A stretch of DNA of 64,000 nt from Psychrobacter sp. PL19. GTDB lineage: Bacteria; Pseudomonadota; Gammaproteobacteria; Pseudomonadales; Moraxellaceae. Every line of letters begins with the position of its first letter. Positions within the stretch are counted from its first letter, which is position 1. The translations under genes and the position numbers were made by a program. Shown one piece after another: positions 56,717-64,000 of the stretch. The notes below the pieces were generated by a model. It searched no databases. It worked only from the letters and a program-made list of their open reading frames with translations, and had not been told where the DNA came from. Where the stretch lies: the NCBI RefSeq assembly GCF_017875835.1, contig NZ_JAGING010000001.1, positions 1,922,001-1,986,000 on the forward strand. Direction: 5' to 3'.

Positions 56717-57295
56717 ATGCGTCTGACCAACTATAGTGATTATGCACTGCGCTCGTTGATTTATTTGGCGGTCAAGCCTGAGCGGGGAGTGCTTGCTAAT
56801 ATCAGCGACATTGCGCACAGCTACGATATCTCTAAAAGTCATTTAACCAAGATTATTCATCAGCTTGGACAGTTGGGTTATATTCATAGTGTGCGCGGTA
56901 AGAATGGCGGTATTCGGCTGGCACGTGATCCTAAAGATATTAATTTGGGCGTATTGATAAAGCAAATTGAGCCAGATTTTGACTTGGTAGAATGTTTTGC
57001 CACGACCTTACCCAACACTGATAATTCTATTAATGGCATCACTGGCAGCACTAATCATGATACGACTTATGATAATAGCTATGGTGAGGCTAATACTCCA
57101 GGATTGCCTCTGACGCTTATCGATGAAACAGCCGTAAAGGGGCAGAATGCCAAAGCGGGCTGCGCTATTAGTCCGGCCTGTCAGTTGAAAGGGGTGTTTT
57201 TTGAAGCGTTAACGGCTTTTATTACCGTGCTTGAAGGTTACACGCTGGCAGATATTATCAGTAACGAAGTTGAGCTTGCGAGTTTGTTATCGTGA
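56717..57295 (+). CDS. nsrR: Rrf2-family NO-sensing repressor, NsrR-like with a long insertion
   Basis: A 192-aa Rrf2 winged-helix protein. MRLTNYSDYALRSLIYLAVKPE starts it and YDISKSHLTKIIHQLGQLGYIHSVRGKNGGIRLA near residues 34-67 is the DNA-binding part. Three cysteines sit as in NsrR: VECFA (Cys 94), AGCAIS and SPACQLK, for the [Fe-S] cluster. The loop between the first and second cysteines is about 57 residues long, Asn/Thr/Gly-rich (NSINGITGSTNHDTTYDN), against roughly 7-10 in E. coli NsrR. It ends with YTLADI as expected. It probably represses nnrS. Confidence 0.85.
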   Translation: MRLTNYSDYALRSLIYLAVKPERGVLANISDIAHSYDISKSHLTKIIHQLGQLGYIHSVRGKNGGIRLARDPKDINLGVLIKQIEPDFDLVECFATTLPNTDNSINGITGSTNHDTTYDNSYGEANTPGLPLTLIDETAVKGQNAKAGCAISPACQLKGVFFEALTAFITVLEGYTLADIISNEVELASLLS

Positions 57296-57370
57296 AGGAG
57301 GGTATCGAGTAGGACTCTGTTTAAAGTTAAAAGGCAGGATTCTTCGAGATACTTCATTTATAAAACTAGT

Positions 57371-57401
57371 AAGAAAGGCTACCGTTTTGGTAGCCTTTCT
57401 T
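57371..57401 (+). terminator. Terminator after nsrR
   Basis: AAGAAAGGCTACC and GGTAGCCTTTCTT pair perfectly around GTTTT. Confidence 0.9.
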
Positions 57402-57496
57402 ATGATTGCTCTAGCTAGCATGTATCATATATAGAGTTATGCCCTACGAGAAAAAATATCTCAAGCTATAGTCAAAATACCTTAAAAACACTAGGG

Positions 57497-57570
57497 TACT
57501 GCTGGTATCAGCTTTTTGCAGCCTCTGTCTGCGTAGGCACAGCAAGCAAGAAAAACTTATGCCAGCAGTA
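57497..57570. repeat. Palindromic interspersed repeat, copy C
   Basis: Same element as copies A and B, in the A orientation. The terminal inverted repeats start TACTGCTGGTATCAGC and end GCCAGCAGTA, with the shared core GCCTCTGTCTGCGTAGGCAC. It lies between the convergent nsrR and MBL-like genes. Confidence 0.85.
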
Positions 57571-57604
57571 TGTTATGTATCGATATTACTTTTCATTGAC
57601 TGTA

Positions 57605-58351
57605 TTAAGCTTTTTCAAGCTTAGGACGGGCTTTATCAATAGCAGTCAGTAACGCCTTTTCAAAGCCACCGACTTCAAATTTTACCAAACCTGAGTGCGC
57701 CGCACAGAAATTATGGGTATCACGCCATTGATGGGCGATTTTGGTTGCCCAGTCGCAATATTGCTCACCGGCATCTGACTCATTTTTGAGTGCTTGTTTG
57801 GTGGTTGGATGTAGCATTAATTCGGGTAGTATCGCTTTAAGTATTTTGGAAGGGGGGCTCATAAAAGTATCATCAATATGCACGCTTTGACTGGCAGGAT
57901 GGCGCACCAATAGCGAGCCTGCATGAACTTTTTCATTCGGCGATATGTAGTAGATACCTTTAGGCAAAGAGAACTCAAGCTCAGGGTAAAGTTGAGCTAC
58001 CGCGTCGCTTTCAACCAGTTCAGCGGCCCACTGCACTTCGGGTAACTGTTTAGAGTGGCGTTCACTGCCATAAAAGGTAGCCTGCGGAAAGTCTTTAGCC
58101 ATCTGCGCACAGTGCATGGTATGAAAAGGATGCACGTTGAGTACGGCTTCTACGTCCTGGCCATTATTGGTCAATGCCATAACCTGTCCACGTACATCAT
58201 CGGTTAGCGTGTAACTGTCCAAGAATATAAAGCGCCCTGACCTTAACTGTACCAAGGAGCATTGAGTACCGATATCGATGATGCCGCCCAAACGAAATGA
58301 GCCTTGTATGTTCCAAAAGCCTGCGCCTAAATTATAGATTTTATCTGTCAT
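57605..58351 (-). CDS. MBL-fold-like hypothetical protein
   Basis: About 248 aa. The N-terminal pattern with SLVQLRSGRFIFLDSYTL near residues 32-49 and NVHPFHTMHCAQMAKDFPQATFYGSERH near 74-101 (H-x-F-H-x-x-H) is like the metallo-beta-lactamase fold, and HIDDTFM near 162-168 may supply the Asp ligand. The family is not one that I can name; activity is uncertain. Start ATG 58351 has AAGGAG 8 bp upstream, better than ATG 58357. Confidence 0.6.
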   Translation of the reverse strand: MTDKIYNLGAGFWNIQGSFRLGGIIDIGTQCSLVQLRSGRFIFLDSYTLTDDVRGQVMALTNNGQDVEAVLNVHPFHTMHCAQMAKDFPQATFYGSERHSKQLPEVQWAAELVESDAVAQLYPELEFSLPKGIYYISPNEKVHAGSLLVRHPASQSVHIDDTFMSPPSKILKAILPELMLHPTTKQALKNESDAGEQYCDWATKIAHQWRDTHNFCAAHSGLVKFEVGGFEKALLTAIDKARPKLEKA

Positions 58352-58872
58352 CTGCATTACTCCTTAATAATTTAATAAATAATGTATTGAATACTGCTGG
58401 GATTAAACTGCTTTAATGAAATAGGGGTTAAATGAAATAGGGGTTAAATGAAATAGTATCCGAAATGGTGTGCTAGTTAGATTAATGGCTACTTAAAATG
58501 AGCTGTATAACTACTATGTTGTTGTACTTATGGAACTATCGCTAGTAACTTTCACTCTCAGTTTATAGATAGTGGCCGGGTTTTAAAGGCTAAATATGTA
58601 TTAATAAGTAGTAATGAGTATTAATAAGCCATCATTTAATCCTGATAATTTCTACATAACATACGATGAATAGCACTGGCAATTGCCGCATAATATAAGT
58701 AGGAGTTCAAGAGGCTGGCAACCTACCATCATGAGCTTGAGATACTAATAATGTCTGAGATACTTATTAGGGTGAGACATCCATTGGTCCAAAACTCAGA
58801 CACCAATCAAAAATTGCTGCTATTAGTTGGTCACGTATGGCTATTATTCAATTTACTTTTTAAGGTTGCACT
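58352..58872. other. Divergent spacer with short tandem repeats
   Basis: About 520 bp. It holds the 16-bp repeat (58415-58456) and a TACTGCTGGGAT stretch at 58392 that looks like the end of the interspersed repeat. No gene supported. Confidence 0.55.
58415..58456 (+). repeat. 2.6 copies of a 16-bp tandem repeat
   Basis: AATGAAATAGGGGTTA is repeated exactly at 58415-58430 and 58431-58446, then partly at 58447-58456. Confidence 0.85.
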
Positions 58873-59664
58873 ATGAAACTCGTCTATAAAATGAGCGCAT
58901 CAGTTATCACGGCTGCGATGCTGCTAACCGGATGCTCAAGTCTTAATACTGATAGCAATATGAACAAGGATGATATTGTTCAAGCATCTCAAGTGGCCCC
59001 TATCGTGCAAACAGATTATCGCTTCAGCGCTGCGGAAAACTTCGATATCGCTAACAAAGACAAGCTTTCTTATCGTATGTTTTATAATGAGCCCAGCAAA
59101 GGTGCAGATGCTAAGTGGTTTGATGCGATAAAACACGGCGACCTAGCGACCGTTAAATATATGGCAAACAACGGCCAAGATTTGGAAGTTAAAGATACTG
59201 GCAATCTTAATCAGACCGCGCTAGGCTGGGCGGCATTTATCGGCTATGAAGATATCGTAGATTATTTAATTAACCAAGGCGCTAGCTTGCAAGCGACGGA
59301 TAAAGGCGATGTCTATAATGTCCTAAAATCTTCTGCGCTGGGAAAAAACACTAATGTGGTCAAAAAAGTATACAACTTATTAAATGCTGAAAAGCCAGTA
59401 GATTTAAATGATCAGACCCTAGAAGGTGACGGCGAAACCCTGATTATGGTTGCCGCTAGTAATAATCGCTTAGAGACTGTGAAATACTTGCTATCGAAAG
59501 GGGCCAATCCAAATCTCGTTGCCACTACCAAAGATAAGAAGATGGGCTCGTATAACCAAGGTGCCTACTCATATGCTTGCACACGCGGTCACGTGAAGAT
59601 GCAACAGCTGCTGTCAGAAAATGGGGCTATTAATCATCGCACTGGCAAGGCAAGCTGTGAATAA
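58873..59664 (+). CDS. Ankyrin-repeat lipoprotein
   Basis: A 263-aa lipoprotein with lipobox LLTGC (Cys 21), so probably membrane-anchored on the periplasmic side. Ankyrin repeats start near residue 78: WFDAIKHGDLATVKYMANNGQDLEVKD, NQTALGWAAFIGYEDIVDYLINQGASLQATD, and ETLIMVAASNNRLETVKYLLSKGANPNLV, with a degenerate final one. They form a protein-binding surface. The target is unknown. A 92-residue linker precedes the repeats. Confidence 0.85.
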   Translation: MKLVYKMSASVITAAMLLTGCSSLNTDSNMNKDDIVQASQVAPIVQTDYRFSAAENFDIANKDKLSYRMFYNEPSKGADAKWFDAIKHGDLATVKYMANNGQDLEVKDTGNLNQTALGWAAFIGYEDIVDYLINQGASLQATDKGDVYNVLKSSALGKNTNVVKKVYNLLNAEKPVDLNDQTLEGDGETLIMVAASNNRLETVKYLLSKGANPNLVATTKDKKMGSYNQGAYSYACTRGHVKMQQLLSENGAINHRTGKASCE

Positions 59665-59692
59665 GTGCTTTGCTTGCGTTAATAACTGATGT

Positions 59693-59734
59693 AAAAGATA
59701 AGGCTGCTAATAATCAATAGCAGCCTTATCTTTT
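59693..59734 (+). terminator. Terminator after the ankyrin lipoprotein gene
   Basis: AAAAGATAAGGCTGCTA and TAGCAGCCTTATCTTTT pair perfectly. Confidence 0.95.
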
Positions 59735-59893
59735 TAGGCTCTAAACGCTTATTTACGACACTTTGCTCTCTAAGCAAGTTTGGCAATGTGGTACCATAAT
59801 GCGCTTACTGTTGTGATTATAAGCTTAGGCTGTCATAACCTCGCCTCTACACTCACGCTCAGATAAACGGCGTCCAACATAGTCAGTATTACC

Positions 59894-61165
59894 GTGAATG
59901 ATCATTCCTTAAACAACGCTCAAACAGACAGCGCCACTCAAGTACCCAGTGCGTCTGCACCCTCATTTGCGCCAGATATGCCTGATTCTAATTCACCTTC
60001 GTGGGCCCTAAAGCTCACCATCAGTCTTATTGGAATGTTTGCCTTTTTGCAGGTATATTCTATCCAAGCAATACTACCGGTATTGATGGTGGATTTTGAT
60101 GCTACTGAAGTGCAAGCGGGCATGATTGTCGGAGCGACAGTGATGGCCATTGCGATCATGTCGCCGTTTCTAGGTATGCTATCTGATGCGGTTGGGCGTA
60201 AGCCATTTATTGTGGGCGCGTTATTGTTTTTAGCGATACCCACTGCCTTAATTGCTCAGAGTCCCAGTATTGGTTGGCTGGGACTGTGGCGATTTATGCA
60301 GGGCCTATCAGTACCTGGTATTACGGTAGTGACCATTGCCTATATTGGGGAAGAGTTTAAAGGGCGAGCCGTCACAGAATTGATGTCATTTTATGTTTCA
60401 GGCTCAGTACTCGGCGGCTTTATGGGTCGTTTTTTGCTGGGGCATCTACATGAATTTATTGGCTGGCGCTATGGCTATTATGTGATGGCGGCAATGACCT
60501 TGATAGGTGCGCTATGGGTGAGTAAAATGCTGCCAGCGTCGCGCTGCTTTGAAGCCAATCCGAACTTTCGTTCAGCGACCCAAACGCTCGGCGAGCACCT
60601 AACCAACCGTTATGTGGTAACGGCCTGCTTGCTTGGCGCCTGTGTGTTGTTCTCCTTAGTAGGTTGCTTTACCTTTATCAATCTACACCTCGCCAAGACC
60701 CCTTATGAGCTGAGCACTGGACAGTTGGCTAATATATTTGCCGTGTATCTGATTGGGGTAGTCATCACCCCATTATCCACGAAATTGCTACGTCGCTTTG
60801 GGGCAGCGCGCACTGTTCGAGTAGCAGTAGTGGTATCAATGGTTGGTGTGTTATTGACACAAGTTACGCCACTGTGGGGCATTATTGTGGGACTTGCTAT
60901 CATGTCATCAGGGGTGTTTATTACTCAAGCGGCGACCATCAGTTATATCGCGGTTAATGTTAACAAGGGCCGATCACTAGCCTCTGGTTTGTATTACATG
61001 GGCTATTATGCAGGCGGTACAATGGGCGCATGGCTGTGTGGATTAGCGTATGCGCGCGGAGAATGGAAGTTAACAGTGTGGCTATTGTTATTTGTACAAG
61101 TGTTGGCATTAGTCGTCGCCAGTTTTGGAATGGTTAAAACCAAAACCCGCGCCACTTCTACTTAA
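59894..61165 (+). CDS. MFS efflux transporter (YnfM-like)
   Basis: A 423-aa, 12-segment MFS protein. The loop motif is GMLSDAVGRKPFIVGA near residues 95-110. VYSIQAILPVLMVDFDATEVQAGMIVGATVMAIAIMSPFLG before it resembles the YnfM/arabinose-efflux subgroup. A 35-residue hydrophilic N-terminus starts from GTG 59894, while the next in-frame Met (codon 29, 59978) would give a shorter form; the start is not certain. The substrate is unknown; relatives export drugs or metabolites. No operon partner is evident. Confidence 0.85.
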   Translation: MNDHSLNNAQTDSATQVPSASAPSFAPDMPDSNSPSWALKLTISLIGMFAFLQVYSIQAILPVLMVDFDATEVQAGMIVGATVMAIAIMSPFLGMLSDAVGRKPFIVGALLFLAIPTALIAQSPSIGWLGLWRFMQGLSVPGITVVTIAYIGEEFKGRAVTELMSFYVSGSVLGGFMGRFLLGHLHEFIGWRYGYYVMAAMTLIGALWVSKMLPASRCFEANPNFRSATQTLGEHLTNRYVVTACLLGACVLFSLVGCFTFINLHLAKTPYELSTGQLANIFAVYLIGVVITPLSTKLLRRFGAARTVRVAVVVSMVGVLLTQVTPLWGIIVGLAIMSSGVFITQAATISYIAVNVNKGRSLASGLYYMGYYAGGTMGAWLCGLAYARGEWKLTVWLLLFVQVLALVVASFGMVKTKTRATST

Positions 61166-61334
61166 TATAATAGTGAGTATAGGTTTTTTCTTACTATCGA
61201 TAAGTACCTGATCAAAAATATTTGTCTGTACGACAATAATCCGTTAGTCTTGAAACCAATTACAATGACTCAAAAGTTACTTGTCTGTATTTTTATAACG
61301 TTACTCTGATAACATTCACAAGGAAGTCCAATCT

Positions 61335-63005
61335 ATGTCAAACGCTTATCCCAGTGCACCATCCGCCTATGAGTTTCCACTACTCATCAAACAACTATTA
61401 AATCGTGCCAAAACGGTGTCACTAGATCAAGAAATCATTTATGCCGACAAAAAACGCTTAACGTACGCAGAGTTATTTACTCGTATCAATCGTTTGGCGA
61501 ATGTCCTAGAAGACTTGAACCTTGACGCTGGCGATGTGGTTGCAGTCATGGATTGGGACAGTCATCGTTATTTAGAATCGTATTTTGCCGTGCCGATGTC
61601 GCAATATATTTTACAAACCGTTAATGTTCGCCTGTCACCAGAAAAAGTGCTTTACACCATCAATCATGCCAAGCCTAAAGTTCTAATGCTTAACTCTGAG
61701 TTTGCTGAGCTAGTGAAGAATTACCAGTTTGAAAACTCTAGTATTCAGCACATTATTTGGCTAGATGATAATGATATGAGCGTTGAAGGGGTGTTTGGTG
61801 ACAATCAAGGCCGCGTAGTCGGTGAGTATGAAGCGTTATTAGACAGTGCTGACAGTGATTTTGACTTTCCTGATTTCGACGAAAATACGATTGCCACTAC
61901 CTTTTATACCTCAGGTACCACCGGCGACCCTAAGGGTGTATTCTTTAGCCATCGTCAATTGGTATTGCACAGTTTGGCAGAAGCGGCGTCATTTGGTATG
62001 TTGCCGAACAAGCAGGGCGTTAGCTATGGCGATGTCTATATGCCCATGACGCCGATGTTTCATGTACACGCATGGGGCTTTCCTTTTACCGCAACCATGA
62101 TTGGGCTAAAGCAAGTGTATCCGGGTCGCTACGCGCCAGACACCTTACTAGATCTAATCATCAATGAGAAGGTAAGTATTACTCACTGTGTACCGACAAT
62201 TTTGCAGATGGTGCTCAAAGAAGCGCAAGACCGTGATACCAGCTTTAATGGGCTAAAAATGATTATTGGTGGCTCAAGATTAACTGAAGGTTTAGCGAAA
62301 GCGGCACTGGCGCAAGGTATCGAGGTTTACACGGGTTATGGTATGTCTGAGACCGCACCGTTGATCAGCTTAACGGATTTCAGTATTAATGAGCCTAAGA
62401 TGAGCGAAGAAAAAGATATCGCTCGTCGCTGTATGACCGGTAAGCCAATATTGATGGTTGATGCCCAAGTTTGGGGTGAGAACAATCAGTCGGTTGCTAC
62501 TGGTAAAGAGCATACCGGCGAGTTGGTGCTACGCGCGCCTTGGCTGACCCAAAGTTATCTCAAAAATGATGATGCGGGCGTTGAGCTGTGGCAACAGGGC
62601 TATATGCATACTCAAGATATTGCCTACATACGTCCTGATGGTTATATTAAGATTACTGATCGTCTCAAAGACGTGATTAAATCTGGTGGTGAATGGATTT
62701 CGTCTCTAGAAATTGAGACTATTCTGTCCTTGCATCCGTCAGTAGCTGACGTGTCAGTGATTGGTATTCGGGACCCACAATGGGGTGAGCGTCCGTTAGC
62801 ATTAGTAGTGCTTAAGCCGGACTGCCAGGAGACCAGTAGTGACGATATTAAGGCTATTGCCGATCAGGCTGTTAGTAAGGGCATTATTCCTAAATATGGC
62901 GTACCTAGCGAGTTTAAGTTCGTTGATGAACTGCCCAAAACCTCTGTTGGCAAGCATGATAAAAAGTTGATGCGAGAGATGTATGGTAATCAAACGGGAG
63001 TGTAG
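61335..63005 (+). CDS. Acyl-CoA synthetase (AMP-binding, AlkK-like)
   Basis: A 556-aa adenylate-forming fatty acyl-CoA ligase. TTFYTSGTTGDPKGVFFSHRQLVLHS near residues 189-214 is the AMP-binding P-loop, and GYGMSETAPL near 335-344 and YIKITDRLKDVIKSGGEWISSLEIE near 437-461 are the other core motifs; KTSVGKHDKKLM near 539-550 has the catalytic Lys. The size and the motif spelling fit medium-chain AlkK-like ligases. It activates fatty acids to CoA thioesters for beta-oxidation. AGGAAGTCCAATCT precedes the ATG. Confidence 0.92.
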   Translation: MSNAYPSAPSAYEFPLLIKQLLNRAKTVSLDQEIIYADKKRLTYAELFTRINRLANVLEDLNLDAGDVVAVMDWDSHRYLESYFAVPMSQYILQTVNVRLSPEKVLYTINHAKPKVLMLNSEFAELVKNYQFENSSIQHIIWLDDNDMSVEGVFGDNQGRVVGEYEALLDSADSDFDFPDFDENTIATTFYTSGTTGDPKGVFFSHRQLVLHSLAEAASFGMLPNKQGVSYGDVYMPMTPMFHVHAWGFPFTATMIGLKQVYPGRYAPDTLLDLIINEKVSITHCVPTILQMVLKEAQDRDTSFNGLKMIIGGSRLTEGLAKAALAQGIEVYTGYGMSETAPLISLTDFSINEPKMSEEKDIARRCMTGKPILMVDAQVWGENNQSVATGKEHTGELVLRAPWLTQSYLKNDDAGVELWQQGYMHTQDIAYIRPDGYIKITDRLKDVIKSGGEWISSLEIETILSLHPSVADVSVIGIRDPQWGERPLALVVLKPDCQETSSDDIKAIADQAVSKGIIPKYGVPSEFKFVDELPKTSVGKHDKKLMREMYGNQTGV

Positions 63006-63183
63006 TTAGTTTCCCACTAATAAAATGAACCAGTGTCAGCTGCGTTTATCGAGCTAGTTATGCCAGGTAAGAGAAGTCCACACTCGTATCGTTATTCGTA
63101 CGACTGTAGATTGATTGTTATGAAGGCATTTAGCATTTTATAGGCTTAGCAGTTGACCTTTATTACTGGCTCTGCTACATTTT

Positions 63184-63213
63184 AAACCGATACATAACGT
63201 ATCGGTTTTTTAC
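63184..63213 (+). terminator. Terminator after the acyl-CoA ligase gene
   Basis: AAACCGATAC and GTATCGGTTT pair around ATAAC and are followed by Ts. Confidence 0.92.
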
Positions 63214-63297
63214 TTTCGGCAAGGAAGACCAGAGTTTCATTATAATAATGCTACGCTGTCATTTAACAAGATTGCATTACACTATACTCATTATTTT

Positions 63298-63327
63298 ATT
63301 TCGTTATATTTCGTTGTATTTCGTTTA
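63298..63327 (+). repeat. Three 10-bp tandem repeats before the prpE-like gene
   Basis: ATTTCGTTAT, ATTTCGTTGT and ATTTCGTTTA follow each other, ending 17 bp before the ATG. Confidence 0.8.
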
Positions 63328-63344
63328 CGCTAAGGATAGCCATT

Positions 63345-64000
63345 ATGAGCGAGCACGCCTCTAATAAAATCAGCAATCAAGTCTCTAATCAAAACTCTGA
63401 AAATCCAGTAACTACTGAGCAAGCACCTACCTTTTCTGAGTTATATCACTCCTCTATCAATGACCGTCAGCAGTTTTGGGCGGAACAAGCCAAGCGCATT
63501 TATTGGCACAAAGAGCCAGAGCAAATCCTTGATGACAGTAATTTGCCCTTTGCCAAGTGGTTCGTCGGCGGAGAGACCAACCTATGCTATAACTGCGTTG
63601 ATCGCCATTTACCTGAGCGCGCTGAACAAGACGCTTTTATTTGGCTGTCCTCAGAAGTTAATCAAGAGTTGATAGAGACTTATCCAGCGATTGTTGATGC
63701 TTTTAGCGACTTAGGCAACAGCGTTGAGTTTTATACTGACTATACTAAGCGCCGTCTGACTTATAACGAGCTTTACAAAGAAGTCAATTATTTTGCAGAT
63801 GTATTACAGCGTCATGGTATTGGTGAGGGTGATCGGGTCATCATCTATATGCCGATGATTTTAGAAGCCGCTTATGCCATGTTAGCTTGTGCGCGTATTG
63901 GCGCTATTCATTCGGTGGTATTTGGTGGTTTTGCTGCGCATAACTTGGCCATTCGTATGGACGATGCCGAGGCAAAAGTGGTCGTCACTGTTGATGCCGG
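63345..64000 (+). CDS. prpE: 5' part of a PrpE-like propionyl-CoA synthetase, cut by window edge
   Basis: ATG 63345 follows TAAGGATAGCCATT and the frame is open to the end of the window (218 codons). FSELYHSSINDRQQFWAEQAKRIYW near residues 29-53 and FAKWFVGGETNLCYNCVDRHL near 68-88 closely follow the PrpE start, and ACARIGAIHSVVFGGFAAHNLAIRMDDA near 184-211 is the acetyl/propionyl-CoA synthetase block. It activates propionate or acetate to the CoA ester. The catalytic and acetylation lysines lie beyond the edge, so acetyl-CoA synthetase remains possible. Confidence 0.88.
   Translation, partial: MSEHASNKISNQVSNQNSENPVTTEQAPTFSELYHSSINDRQQFWAEQAKRIYWHKEPEQILDDSNLPFAKWFVGGETNLCYNCVDRHLPERAEQDAFIWLSSEVNQELIETYPAIVDAFSDLGNSVEFYTDYTKRRLTYNELYKEVNYFADVLQRHGIGEGDRVIIYMPMILEAAYAMLACARIGAIHSVVFGGFAAHNLAIRMDDAEAKVVVTVDA

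Larger units (their letters stand above)
63006..63344. other. Spacer between the acyl-CoA ligase and prpE-like gene
   Basis: 339 bp with a terminator (63184-63213) and a short tandem repeat (63298-63327); no other gene. Confidence 0.6.

Noticed and set aside
58743..58790. Repeated GAGATACT words before the ankyrin gene
   Set aside because: Only two short copies in AT-rich sequence; probably chance.
1..64000. CRISPR array, rRNA operon or known riboswitch
   Set aside because: No regularly spaced 20-40 bp repeats, rRNA sequence or known riboswitch consensus was seen on reading both strands.

Overview
The window looks like chromosome of a Psychrobacter-type gammaproteobacterium (Moraxellaceae). 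The evidence is a base composition in the low-to-mid 40s percent GC, the housekeeping genes (IMP dehydrogenase, phosphoglucosamine mutase, CysRS, CCA transferase, MaeB, SelO, a large acyl-CoA desaturase), and a roughly 75-bp palindromic intergenic repeat present three times. The genus is my inference; no rRNA is present.

Bases 1-18.6 kb form a complete iron-siderophore locus. On the minus strand are an ATP-grasp ligase, an IucA/IucC-type NIS synthetase, an MFS exporter, a second NIS synthetase and the first 36 codons of a further gene that runs off the left edge. This order matches the vibrioferrin operon pvsABCDE of Vibrio. Next come two TonB-dependent receptors: a FecA-like one on the minus strand and a Fiu/FhuE-like one on the plus strand. 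After them follow a periplasmic binding protein, two FecCD-type permeases and an ATPase (the pvuBCDE arrangement), and tonB-exbB-exbD. Fur-box-like palindromes precede pvsA, the FecA-like receptor, the binding-protein gene and tonB, so synthesis, export, uptake and energy supply appear to be one iron-repressed unit.

Bases 19-25.1 kb are a damaged and acquired segment. A PvdE/SyrD-type peptide/siderophore ABC exporter has a +1 frameshift in a four-T run. Then come the C-terminal end of a third TonB receptor, an intact IS3-family element without target duplication, and the C-terminal end of an MIT_C-like protein. Both broken genes lost their 5' halves at the IS, so DNA between two divergent genes was probably deleted. 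A GC-rich DsbA-like gene, three small orphan ORFs and a cluster of four 9-bp repeats follow. The segment ends at the 3' end of a tRNA gene with anticodon CAT, which suggests a decayed tRNA-linked island.

Bases 25.2-45.2 kb are mostly core metabolism: pteridine-reductase-like SDR, cca, maeB, selO, desaturase, GDPD, lipoprotein, PduO-type adenosyltransferase, cysS, MscS channel, guaB, glmM and pdxH.

Bases 45.5-52.3 kb look like an electrophile/aldehyde detoxification cluster: GST, DJ-1/PfpI protein, CurA-like reductase, YqhD-like alcohol dehydrogenase, TetR regulator and aldehyde dehydrogenase. Two near-identical 15-bp TetR-type operators lie upstream of the alcohol and aldehyde dehydrogenases. 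A degenerate 14-bp tandem array containing -10-like sequences precedes the CurA-like gene.

Bases 52.4-64 kb hold a small conserved protein, a DASH cryptochrome, a DUF3429 protein, an NnrS/NsrR nitric-oxide pair with a perfect 11-1-11 NsrR palindrome, an MBL-like protein, an ankyrin lipoprotein, a YnfM-like MFS transporter, an acyl-CoA ligase and the 5' part of a PrpE-like propionyl-CoA synthetase that runs off the right edge.
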